A program made the position numbers and the translations under genes. From a virus, in the IMG/VR virus record IMGVR_UViG_3300046499_000271, positions 1 through 53,195 of that record: DNA of 53,195 bases; one strand, written 5' to 3'. Under the pieces are notes generated by a model. That model was given only the letters and a program-made list of their open reading frames with translations. It searched no databases and was not told the origin of the DNA. How positions within the stretch are numbered: position 1 is the first letter of the stretch; every line of letters starts with the position of its first letter. Positions 1-4,900 of this stretch are shown piece by piece.

Positions 1-75
1 CTCGCCGATCTTTCCATGCGTGGTCATATCGCTACCGATATTCAGGAGTCGCAGACAAATTTCTTCAAGGTTCAT
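1..75 (-). CDS. Truncated variant of the gene at 52756-53076
   Basis: This is the first 25 codons of a minus-strand gene whose remainder lies outside the window. It begins MNLEEICLRLLNIGSDM, whereas the complete copy at the other end begins MNLEQICLRILDIGSDM. Four of 25 residues differ, so it is a diverged allele or paralogue of the same protein. Function is unknown. It lies 25 bases downstream of the gene at 101-340, the same arrangement as at the right end. Confidence 0.7.
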   Translation of the reverse strand, partial: MNLEEICLRLLNIGSDMTTHGKIGE

Positions 76-194
76 GACGCGCGTCCTCGGTGTCTGCGGG
101 TCAGTCGCCCGCGTAGTTGCTGCGCATGCAGGTCACGCGCAACTTGTGCTGGTCGACCGGAGTAATGGATTCGACGGTGAACATGTGCTCGTAC
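1..194. repeat. Left copy of terminal direct repeat
   Basis: These 194 bases match the last 194 bases of the window. Positions 78-194 are identical. Positions 1-77 differ at nine places (24, 40, 42, 48, 55, 63, 64, 70 and 77). Genes on the minus strand run across the junction, so joining the ends restores intact genes. The simplest reading is a circular or circularly permuted phage genome read slightly past one full turn, the mismatched part coming from a second strain variant. A real duplication with a diverged second gene copy is the alternative. Confidence 0.9.
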
Positions 195-340
195 ATCTGG
201 GTCGTACCGTTGAGGTTGTCAGCCACAGCGACGATCACGGCATCTCGCGGGCCTTCATAGGTCAGGCGCGTATATGTCCCGTCAAGACGGTCCTGCTGGA
301 TCTGGACCTTTCCCCACCGTGTTTCGCGTTCGTAGTTCAT
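101..340 (-). CDS. Hypothetical phage protein, 79 aa
   Basis: This is a small soluble, charged protein with no recognised domain, beginning MNYERETRWGKVQIQQ. Its last 30 codons are repeated at 53102-53195, so this is the complete version of the gene cut by the right end. It belongs to the leftward operon starting near 800, downstream of 366-575. The ribosome site is weak (GGAAAG about 10 bases upstream). Being complete, and conserved without change in the terminal repeat, supports a real gene. No function can be assigned. Confidence 0.65.
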   Translation of the reverse strand: MNYERETRWGKVQIQQDRLDGTYTRLTYEGPRDAVIVAVADNLNGTTQMYEHMFTVESITPVDQHKLRVTCMRSNYAGD

Positions 341-365
341 AACTGCTGGCTTTCCGAACTGTAAG

Positions 366-575
366 TTAGGCCGCGACTTGGATCAGGCCCATGCGAATCG
401 TGGTCTCGCATACGTCCCGGTCCATGACCGTCTGACCAAGAAATTCGTGAGTGGCGGCGTAGCGCACTTGGACCAAATCGAAATTGGAGTTGTAGGTTCT
501 GAGGATGTCCGTCACCGTGCAGAGCTTCGGGTGCTTGCCGCGGGTCTTGAACTGCGTGCCTATTTGAAAGCTCAT
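366..575 (-). CDS. Hypothetical phage protein, 69 aa
   Basis: The start at 575 (MSFQIGTQFKTRGKHPK) is chosen because GGAGG lies five bases upstream; an in-frame ATG pair 12-15 bases further up has no such site. The protein is small and basic at the N-terminus and has no recognised domain. It is the second gene of the leftward early operon controlled by the operator-bearing promoter at 798-826, between the 49-residue gene at 601-750 and the gene at 101-340. The function is unknown. Confidence 0.6.
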   Translation of the reverse strand: MSFQIGTQFKTRGKHPKLCTVTDILRTYNSNFDLVQVRYAATHEFLGQTVMDRDVCETTIRMGLIQVAA

Positions 576-600
576 GTCACCCTCCATCATCAGCTAACAG

Positions 601-750
601 TTAAGCCGCACGCGCCAAAGTGGCGGGCTGGGCGTACATGGGATCGCGCTTACGGCGCAGCTCGACGAAGAGGGCTTGGATGCGGGCGTCATTCGCCGAG
701 CGGTTGCCCGAGGCAGACCAGGTGGTCTTGGAAGTCGCTTGGGTCCGCAT
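601..750 (-). CDS. Small basic protein, first gene of leftward operon, 49 aa
   Basis: This 49-residue frame starts MRTQATSKTTWSASG, three bases after a purine-rich ribosome site (GGGGAGAGG), and ends at TAA. It is rich in Arg, Ala and Thr, with a helical stretch ARIQALFVELRRKRD in the middle. As first gene after an operator-controlled promoter it holds the position of an early regulator, such as lambda N, which is also small and basic. That link rests on position and composition only; no arginine-rich N-type motif can be claimed. Confidence 0.5.
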   Translation of the reverse strand: MRTQATSKTTWSASGNRSANDARIQALFVELRRKRDPMYAQPATLARAA

Positions 751-797
751 CGCCTCTCTCCCCTTTCGCTCGCCGGTATTGGCGTCTCGATGGGAGG

Positions 798-826
798 ATC
801 ATAGGACTATCTGTCCAGCATTGCAA
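798..826 (-). promoter_or_regulatory. Leftward early promoter (PL-like)
   Basis: On the minus strand TTGCAA (821-826) and TATGAT (798-803) are separated by exactly 17 bases, a good sigma-70 match. One GGAC-N5-GTCC operator fills most of the spacer and a second abuts the upstream side of the -35 box, so bound repressor would block polymerase. The predicted start, near 791, leaves a leader of about 40 bases before the first gene. This promoter should drive the whole leftward operon across the sequence ends. Confidence 0.75.
804..816. promoter_or_regulatory. Repressor operator, copy 1 (left promoter spacer)
   Basis: Perfect half-sites GGAC/GTCC with spacer TATCT form a 13-bp palindrome lying between the -35 and -10 boxes of the leftward promoter. 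It is one of four such palindromes in the immunity region, which fit GGAC-RRATW-GTCC in one orientation. Confidence 0.75.
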
Positions 827-839
827 GGACTATTTGTCC
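827..839. promoter_or_regulatory. Repressor operator, copy 2 (upstream of left -35)
   Basis: GGAC-TATTT-GTCC, 23 bp centre to centre from copy 1 (just over two helical turns), lies directly beside the leftward -35 box. The spacing suits cooperative binding of two dimers on one face of the helix. Confidence 0.72.
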
Positions 840-850
840 AGCATGCGGAC

Positions 851-879
851 AAAAAAACGGCGCAGTGTTTGCTGCGCCG
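851..879 (-). terminator. Rho-independent terminator after repressor/outer-membrane gene transcript
   Basis: A perfect 8-bp stem (CGGCGCAG with CTGCGCCG) and a 6-base loop are followed on the minus strand by seven T residues. It lies about 30 bases beyond the stop of the outer-membrane protein gene and upstream of the leftward early promoter. It should therefore end the repressor transcript before it can enter the lytic operon. Confidence 0.9.
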
Positions 880-907
880 CTTCTTAGTGGGTCTTTAAAG
901 ACTGGCT

Positions 908-1453
908 TTAATTAAAAAGCCATGAAAATCCCAGGGAAATCATCCGAAAATCAGTCCCATCGACGTCGGCACCCTCGAACTCAAGTCGGGCTTTTGCGCT
1001 GGGATTGATACTCAATTCCAGGCCCAGGCCCCACGAAAATTCGTTTCCGCTGTCTTCTGCGGAGACGAAATTAAGGCCGCTGGAGGCCGTGATGGTGCTA
1101 TCCCAGAATAGGATTCCAGCCTTGGCAAAGCCGGCCAAACTCGCATTAAAGGGCACCTTACCGAGCAGGGCGGCTTGAAAGGCTGTGGCGTCTAATTCCA
1201 CGTTGATCCCTTGGATTTTATCGTCTGGCGCCCCTACGTCGATATATGCGCCTTCCACGGAAAAATTAGTGTTTATCTGATAGCCACCGAAGATCCGGAA
1301 GGCCGTATCAGTGCCGTCGAATGACAGCCCAGCTTCGCTGTCGCTGACTTTAGATTGTCCAATGCCGACACCGGCATAGAACCCCTTATCATCCGCTGCG
1401 TATGTAGCCGTGCTCGCACCCAGAATGGCGAGAGCGATTGTCTTTCTCAACAT
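908..1453 (-). CDS. Outer-membrane beta-barrel protein, likely lysogenic conversion factor
   Basis: This 181-residue protein opens with a signal peptide (MLRKTIALAILG, cleavage probably after ATYA). Repeated amphipathic strands of the OmpA-like/OMP_b-brl type follow (GFYAGVGIGQ, FRIFGGYQI, SWGLGLEL), and it ends in an aromatic-containing C-terminal strand (FSWLFN), as outer-membrane proteins do. The start at 1453 has AAGGAG eight bases upstream; a longer in-frame start would destroy the signal peptide. It follows the repressor by 37 bases on the same strand and is closed by a terminator, so it is probably transcribed with the repressor in the lysogen. By position it resembles Lom- or Bor-type surface genes of lambdoid phages. 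Its role (surface change, receptor masking, serum survival) is inference. Confidence 0.82.
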   Translation of the reverse strand: MLRKTIALAILGASTATYAADDKGFYAGVGIGQSKVSDSEAGLSFDGTDTAFRIFGGYQINTNFSVEGAYIDVGAPDDKIQGINVELDATAFQAALLGKVPFNASLAGFAKAGILFWDSTITASSGLNFVSAEDSGNEFSWGLGLELSINPSAKARLEFEGADVDGTDFRMISLGFSWLFN

Positions 1454-1490
1454 TTCCTTAGCTCCTTTTGTGATTTTTCGACTCAACCCT

Positions 1491-1760
1491 TTATGAGGCG
1501 TGTAGATCGCCTGCTGTTTTCTTGTTGCGGAGCGACATTTCGCCATACAGGTATGACATATCTACGCCAAGGAATGTACAGGCCGCAGGAATAAGGTGGT
1601 GGGGCATTAGCGTGCGGCTTTCATATTTACTATAGGTATTTGGCGTAATTCCTAGCGCCTTCGCGATCTCGGCCTGCTCCTTTCCGGCTACGAGGCGGGC
1701 CGCCGCTAGCCTTTGGCAGAATCCCTTCTTGAATTGTGTGGGCGTGTTGACTCGGCTCAT
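1491..1760 (-). CDS. CI-like prophage repressor with XRE helix-turn-helix
   Basis: This 89-residue protein contains one XRE-type helix-turn-helix: RLAAARLVAGKEQAEIAKAL, then GITPNTYSKYESRTLMP as turn and recognition helix. It has no C-terminal LexA-like protease domain and is much shorter than lambda CI, so induction would not go through RecA-stimulated self-cleavage. The start MSRVNTP at 1760 sits directly beside an operator and about seven bases after a -10 box, suggesting a leaderless message as for lambda cI from pRM. It faces the Cro-like gene across a 90-bp control region and is followed by the outer-membrane protein gene. Assignment as repressor rests on fold, position and operators. 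Confidence 0.82.
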   Translation of the reverse strand: MSRVNTPTQFKKGFCQRLAAARLVAGKEQAEIAKALGITPNTYSKYESRTLMPHHLIPAACTFLGVDMSYLYGEMSLRNKKTAGDLHAS

Positions 1761-1761
1761 G

Positions 1762-1774
1762 GGACAGATTGTCC
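1762..1774. promoter_or_regulatory. Repressor operator, copy 3 (at repressor start)
   Basis: GGAC-AGATT-GTCC overlaps the putative -10 box of the repressor promoter and ends one base from the repressor start codon. Binding here would shut off the repressor gene, giving self-limitation or Cro-type control. Confidence 0.75.
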
Positions 1775-1796
1775 GTTCAGCCCCCTTTGCCGTCAC
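1768..1796 (-). promoter_or_regulatory. Repressor maintenance promoter (PRM-like)
   Basis: On the minus strand GTGACG (1791-1796) and GACAAT (1768-1773) lie 17 bases apart, each matching four of six consensus positions. The predicted start falls at or within a base or two of the repressor ATG. A weak promoter with a leaderless message is what lambda pRM shows. The call is moderate because both boxes are imperfect. Confidence 0.5.
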
Positions 1797-1815
1797 TGGA
1801 ATTATCGTCTGCCAC

Positions 1816-1844
1816 TTGTTGGACGGATAGTCCAGTGGTATATA
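1816..1844 (+). promoter_or_regulatory. Rightward early promoter (PR-like)
   Basis: TTGTTG (1816-1821) and TATATA (1839-1844) have a 17-base spacer containing operator copy 4. The expected transcription start is about 1851, which is the A of the Cro-like start codon, so this message also appears leaderless or nearly so. It should drive the rightward early operon. Confidence 0.68.
1821..1833. promoter_or_regulatory. Repressor operator, copy 4 (right promoter spacer)
   Basis: GGAC-GGATA-GTCC overlaps the end of the rightward -35 box and the spacer. It is 59 bp centre to centre from copy 3. Occupancy would block rightward early transcription. Confidence 0.75.
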
Positions 1845-1850
1845 GGGCCG

Positions 1851-2096
1851 ATGAAAACCCTTGATGACGTCTTTTCGTGCTGGGGCACCCTCGGGGAAAT
1901 GTCCCATGACACCGGCATTGGCGAATACGCCCTGCAGAAGTGCAGGCAACGGGGTCGAATCGCTCATGACCACTGGGGAGCTGTAATCGATGCGCTCCAG
2001 AGGAAAAACAAGAAGTTGACTGTTGAGCAGCTTCTTACGATGCACGGCTCTGCGCTTCCGGCGCGCACTAATGTTTCGCGCGCTGCCTGTAGATGA
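1851..2096 (+). CDS. Cro-like regulator, carph-isopro/YdaS-type, 81 aa
   Basis: The protein begins MKTLDDVFSCWGTLGEMSHD and continues with a short helix-turn-helix-like core (IGEYALQKCRQRGRIAHDHW) and VIDALQRKNKKLTVEQLL. This layout (TLDDVF, R-rich turn, I-x-x-x-HW) is that of small Cro-like proteins with the carph-isopro domain that sit opposite phage repressors. The ATG at 1851 coincides with the predicted transcript start; an in-frame start farther up would overlap the operators and the repressor gene. Its stop overlaps the next possible start (ATGA). A role in switching to lytic growth follows from position; I do not see a stronger family assignment. Confidence 0.72.
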   Translation: MKTLDDVFSCWGTLGEMSHDTGIGEYALQKCRQRGRIAHDHWGAVIDALQRKNKKLTVEQLLTMHGSALPARTNVSRAACR

Positions 2097-2179
2097 CTGT
2101 TCAACAGAAATTCCACCGATGGTTGCGAGGCGTAAACGCCCCTGCTTCTTCTTGGTGCTCATTTTGCCCAACCCCTTAG
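2093..2179 (+). CDS. Possible 28-aa peptide coupled to the Cro-like gene
   Basis: The start codon overlaps the Cro-like stop as ATGA, and the frame encodes a 28-residue basic peptide (MTVQQKFHRWLRGVNAP) ending at TAG. Overlap coupling is the rule in this operon, which is the main support. There is no independent ribosome site and no recognisable domain, so it may not be a gene. Confidence 0.25.
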   Translation: MTVQQKFHRWLRGVNAPASSWCSFCPTP

Positions 2180-2328
2180 CAACCGCAAGACAGAAAGTTG
2201 TGGAATCCAAACCCAGTCGCACTGCAATACTTTTTATGGCAAATCCTATTGACCGGGACCGTCGAGCCTGCGCTGCGTCTACAAGAAATGCAATTGCGAT
2301 TGCACCTGAATTGCACCTAAGGAATTGG
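2180..2328. other. Probable non-coding control segment after Cro-like gene
   Basis: This stretch has an open forward frame but no good start, and its reverse frames are shadows of the repressor strand. It holds clustered TTGC repeats (2289-2318). In lambdoid phages this position carries the antitermination and CII-promoter signals. I see no clear CII-type gene or terminator here. Confidence 0.4.
2289..2318. repeat. TTGC direct and inverted repeats
   Basis: An inverted repeat TGCAAT-TGCG-ATTGCA (2289-2304) runs into two direct copies of ATTGCACCT (2299-2307 and 2310-2318), 11 bases apart. Direct TTGC repeats about one helical turn apart resemble activator sites such as that of lambda CII, although CII repeats are 10 bases apart. 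The factor that would bind here is not identified. Confidence 0.4.
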
Positions 2329-2412
2329 ATGAACGGCGTTGCTGCGCTCCTACTTTTGTGCGGTACCGAACATAACGCATGGGAAACCGTGATTCATGGA
2401 GTCCGCGCGTGA
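2329..2412 (+). CDS. Possible 27-aa hydrophobic peptide
   Basis: The frame MNGVAALLLLCGTEHNAWE has a good ribosome site (AAGGA five bases upstream) and a short hydrophobic stretch. It is not overlapped by another gene. At 27 residues the coding case depends almost entirely on the ribosome site. Confidence 0.28.
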   Translation: MNGVAALLLLCGTEHNAWETVIHGVRA

Positions 2413-2418
2413 TCTGCC

Positions 2419-2574
2419 ATGCAAGTCGCCAGCTGCCAAATCCCGCCGATTGCACTCGGCCTACTGAACAAAGTGGGGGAGCTGATCGTGTTTGACGATA
2501 CGAGGGGGCCGCAACTTTTGGCGCTCGTGATGGCTAAGGCAGCGAACGATAGACGGGCGAGGGCGGCCGCATGA
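2419..2574 (+). CDS. Small hypothetical early protein, 51 aa
   Basis: The protein begins MQVASCQIPPIALGLLNKVG and ends in a basic alanine-rich tail (DRRARAAA). A stop lies just upstream in frame, so the start is fixed. Its stop overlaps the next gene start (ATGA at 2571), placing it in the chain of coupled early genes. No ribosome site is obvious and no domain is recognised. Confidence 0.45.
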   Translation: MQVASCQIPPIALGLLNKVGELIVFDDTRGPQLLALVMAKAANDRRARAAA

Positions 2575-2819
2575 TGCGTGAACAGGTGACTGAAGGAATG
2601 AGCAGCGTGGAATCCATAGACACGCAATACAGGTGCGCGGGAGAGACAAGCGCTCCCAGGTCGAAAGACCTTAAGTCTTTGTCTGGAGCACCGGCCTTAT
2701 CGGCCGTAAGGGCGGACAACCAGCACAGCAAGGCGGTCGCGATAGAGCCGCTGCGCCGGAGTAATGACCGGCCTCATTCCTTCAGTCACTTGATCCCTCA
2801 ACACCAGGCCACGTCATGA
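2571..2819 (+). CDS. Hypothetical early protein, 82 aa
   Basis: This gene overlaps its upstream neighbour by four bases and its downstream neighbour, the SpoU-type methyltransferase, by four bases (ATG at 2816), a strong sign of a coupled gene. The protein is polar and low in complexity, with Ser, Arg and Ala enriched; residues 30-45 are SAPRSKDLKSLSGAPA. It has no recognised domain. The coding region contains a GAAA-loop hairpin at 2658-2671 that may have its own role in the RNA. Confidence 0.5.
   Translation: MMREQVTEGMSSVESIDTQYRCAGETSAPRSKDLKSLSGAPALSAVRADNQHSKAVAIEPLRRSNDRPHSFSHLIPQHQATS
2651..2680 (+). promoter_or_regulatory. Possible nut-like site (boxA/boxB-like)
   Basis: CGCTC (2651-2655) precedes a perfect 5-bp hairpin AGGTC-GAAA-GACCT (2658-2671). 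Lambdoid nut sites consist of boxA (CGCTCTTA) followed by a small hairpin with a purine tetraloop-like cap. The boxA match covers only its first five bases and no N protein is identified, so this is a weak candidate. Confidence 0.22.
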
Positions 2820-3256
2820 GAGGTTATGCCGCTATCGGTCTACACATGCCCAAGACGCCGGCCAACGTCGGCAGCGTTCTGCGTGCCGCGCATTGCTATG
2901 GCGCCGCGATGATTGCCATGACCGGCCACCGTTACAAAGGATCGCCCACCGATCCGCAGAAGGGTTACAGGCATATCCCACTGATTCGCTGCGAGGATCT
3001 TCAGTCCGTCGTCCCATTCGATTGTGTGCCCGTCGCAGTTGATTTGCTCGACGGTGCAATTGAACTGCAAAAGTATGCTCACCCTGAGCGCGCGTTCTAC
3101 ATTTTTGGCCCCGAAGACGGAACACTTGGCAGTGCCGTAACTGACTGGTGTCGGGACAAGGTCTACGTGCCGACTAAGCACTGCATGAACCTCGCGGCCA
3201 CCGTCAACGTTGTCCTGTACGACAGACTCGCCAAACAACTGAGGGCAGCGGCATGA
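2816..3256 (+). CDS. SpoU/TrmH-type RNA 2'-O-methyltransferase
   Basis: This is a 146-residue SPOUT-fold methyltransferase of the TrmL/SpoU size class. Motif 1 is PANVGSVLRAA with the conserved Asn17 and Arg23. Motif 2 is FYIFGPEDGTLG (around residues 97-108). Motif 3 is MNLAATVNVVLYDRLAKQL near the C-terminus, forming the knot that binds S-adenosylmethionine. Family members methylate ribose 2'-O in tRNA (TrmL at position 34) or rRNA. It lies in the early operon, overlapped by four bases on both sides. The target could be host tRNA, a phage transcript or rRNA; sequence alone cannot tell. Confidence 0.9.
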   Translation: MRGYAAIGLHMPKTPANVGSVLRAAHCYGAAMIAMTGHRYKGSPTDPQKGYRHIPLIRCEDLQSVVPFDCVPVAVDLLDGAIELQKYAHPERAFYIFGPEDGTLGSAVTDWCRDKVYVPTKHCMNLAATVNVVLYDRLAKQLRAAA

Positions 3257-3315
3257 AAGCACCACTGTCAGTTACGGAGCGAGTCAAAACCACACAGTCG
3301 GAGCAAACCCTATGA
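3253..3315 (+). CDS. Micro-ORF, 20 aa, coupled to SpoU gene
   Basis: The ATG overlaps the stop of the methyltransferase gene (ATGA). The frame reads MKAPLSVTERVKTTQSEQTL and its stop overlaps the next micro-gene (ATGA at 3312). It is a link in an unbroken chain of four-base overlaps from 2571 to 3592. A 20-residue product may have a function or may only carry ribosomes along. Confidence 0.4.
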   Translation: MKAPLSVTERVKTTQSEQTL

Positions 3316-3395
3316 ATTACGGTATTTGCACCTCGTCCTCATTATCAGCGGAATCTGTACAACAAACAATATCGAAGGTAGGTTGCGCAGCATGA
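3312..3395 (+). CDS. Micro-ORF, 27 aa
   Basis: The frame begins MNYGICTSSSLSAESVQQ and ends CAA before a stop overlapping the ATG at 3392. Both ends use the ATGA overlap. There is no strong ribosome site of its own, so re-initiation after the preceding frame is the likely mode of translation. The function is unknown. Confidence 0.4.
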   Translation: MNYGICTSSSLSAESVQQTISKVGCAA

Positions 3396-3592
3396 GCCCA
3401 TCTGCCGAACGCCGCCAGCTCGCACTCCAGCTTCGCGCCAATGCACGTCGCATCGAGCGCGCATCGCCGGACGTGCTGTGTATGGCCGAGATTCGCCAGC
3501 GCGAAGTCAGTTCGTCGTTGATACGTATCGCTCAGTACCTAGAGGATGTGGACGGCCTACACAGCCGCATGGTGTTTGGGGAGGCGGCGTGA
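3392..3592 (+). CDS. Small helical protein, 66 aa
   Basis: The product MSPSAERRQLALQLRANARR continues with a second amphipathic helix (IRQREVSSSLIRIAQYLEDV). It is Arg- and Leu-rich and predicted to be largely alpha-helical. Starting at 3392 keeps the ATGA overlap with the preceding micro-gene. The stop overlaps the GTG at 3589. No family is recognised. Confidence 0.55.
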   Translation: MSPSAERRQLALQLRANARRIERASPDVLCMAEIRQREVSSSLIRIAQYLEDVDGLHSRMVFGEAA

Positions 3593-3783
3593 ACCATTTA
3601 TGGCGCGATCCACGTCGGGACATAACACCTAACCCGTGCCCGATATCGCAGCTAGCAGCGCGGCGCGCCGCCCTTACCCAGGAGTCGATTACGTGGGACT
3701 CATTATTTCGTTCGAGTACTGGCTGCCGTTTGGCAATCCAACGTGGCTCTGGCTTTGGCTATGGACACGCACCGATGAACTGA
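3589..3783 (+). CDS. Hypothetical protein with GTG start, 64 aa
   Basis: The GTG start overlaps the previous stop (GTGA) and has GGGGAGG four bases upstream. The product begins MNHLWRDPRRDITPNPCPIS. The 3' half overlaps the gene starting at 3693 in another frame, so either the overlap is real or this frame is spurious in its second half. No domain is recognised. Confidence 0.4.
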   Translation: MNHLWRDPRRDITPNPCPISQLAARRAALTQESITWDSLFRSSTGCRLAIQRGSGFGYGHAPMN

Positions 3784-3848
3784 CGAGCGCACATCTGCGA
3801 ATTGCCGGACTTGGCGTAACCATAACTGCTATCGGGGAACAAAAATGA
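3693..3848 (+). CDS. Small tryptophan-rich membrane-associated protein, 51 aa
   Basis: The GTG start is preceded by AGGAG at eight bases. The product MGLIISFEYWLPFGNPTWLW is unusually aromatic (four Trp within eight residues, WLWLWLW) and has a second apolar stretch near the C-terminus, suggesting membrane contact. Its stop overlaps the MT-A70 methyltransferase start by ATGA. A longer frame starting at 3636 lacks a ribosome site. The function is unknown. Confidence 0.5.
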   Translation: MGLIISFEYWLPFGNPTWLWLWLWTRTDELTSAHLRIAGLGVTITAIGEQK

Positions 3849-4900
3849 GTCAGCTTGCGACGGTGGATGTGGAGACGGGGGAGATTGTCGGCACGTCTCT
3901 TGACGTAGACCATGACGCGAAAGAATTAGCCACTATCGACCAAGGCGCGCGCTACGTCAGTGCATTCCATCAAGCAGTCGCCTTAGCCAAGGCCGCAAAC
4001 AAGGATCGGGCGACCGTCAACCGTTATGCCGAGCAGCTTGTTCGGCATGTGCGAGAGACTGGCCGACTCATTACGGACTTGCCCCGCAAGCGCGGAAAGA
4101 GAACCGATATTCAACCTGGTGAAACCGATTTCACCAGGTTCATAGGGGTAAGTGGATTGGACAAGCGGACCGCTATGAACTGGCAGTCCCTCTACACCTA
4201 CATAACCGAGCAGACCTTCGACGAGACAATCGAAGCCATCAAGGCTGACGATGAAGACATTATTGCGCTGTCGCACTTCTATGGGCTGGTGAAGAAGGCT
4301 ACGCGATCACTGAAAGAGCAGAAGCGGCAAGCGACGCGGGATGAGAACGCCAGAGTCATCGAAACTATCCCGTCGATTGAAGCCGTTACTGCATGCTTCA
4401 GCACCATCTTGATTGATCCGCCATGGGATTGGGGCGATGAGGGCGACGCGGACCAATTAGGCCGAGCACGCCCCACCTATGCAACCATGTCGATTGACGA
4501 ACTTCTTGCGATGAAAGTCGGGGAGAAGGCGGCGAAAGATGCGCATATCTATCTGTGGATCACCAATAGATCGCTGCCAAAGGGATTTTATTTGTTGGAT
4601 ACATGGGGCTTCCGCTATGTGACCTGCATCACGTGGGGCAAGCCCCATTTCGGCATGGGCAATTACTTCCGCGGACAGACTGAACAATGCCTGTTCGGTG
4701 TTCGTGGTTCCTTGCCGCTAGCGCGGAAGGATGTCGGGACTCTGTTTCTCGCGCCTCGAGGTCCGAACGGCCACAGCAGCAAACCGCCTAAATTTTACGA
4801 TCTTATCGAGTCATGCAGTCCCGGCCCGTACCTAGAGATTTTCTCGCGAACGGACCGTGCAAATTGGAAGCATTGGGGGGAATCCTCCAGTGTCGCGTGA
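3845..4900 (+). CDS. MT-A70 family adenine-N6 DNA methyltransferase
   Basis: The 351-residue protein has two parts. Residues 1-170 form a helical region with a DNA-binding look (DKRTAMNWQSL, KKATRSLKEQKRQA), common in phage members. The C-terminal part is the MT-A70 catalytic domain with the DPPW motif (residues about 190-193) and downstream ITNRSLPKGFYLLDTWGF and FYDLIESCSPG. Such enzymes transfer methyl groups from S-adenosylmethionine to adenine N6. It sits in the early operon with no restriction partner beside it, so protection against host restriction or control of expression is more likely than a restriction system. It overlaps both neighbours. Confidence 0.88.
   Translation: MSQLATVDVETGEIVGTSLDVDHDAKELATIDQGARYVSAFHQAVALAKAANKDRATVNRYAEQLVRHVRETGRLITDLPRKRGKRTDIQPGETDFTRFIGVSGLDKRTAMNWQSLYTYITEQTFDETIEAIKADDEDIIALSHFYGLVKKATRSLKEQKRQATRDENARVIETIPSIEAVTACFSTILIDPPWDWGDEGDADQLGRARPTYATMSIDELLAMKVGEKAAKDAHIYLWITNRSLPKGFYLLDTWGFRYVTCITWGKPHFGMGNYFRGQTEQCLFGVRGSLPLARKDVGTLFLAPRGPNGHSSKPPKFYDLIESCSPGPYLEIFSRTDRANWKHWGESSSVA

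Noticed and set aside
601-750. Lambda N homologue
   Set aside because: Position and basic composition fit, but there is no recognisable arginine-rich boxB-binding motif; kept as unnamed.
2023-2412. 129-residue plus-strand frame across the gap after the Cro-like gene
   Set aside because: It overlaps the Cro-like gene out of frame and has no ribosome site at its start; only the last 27 codons (from 2329) have one.
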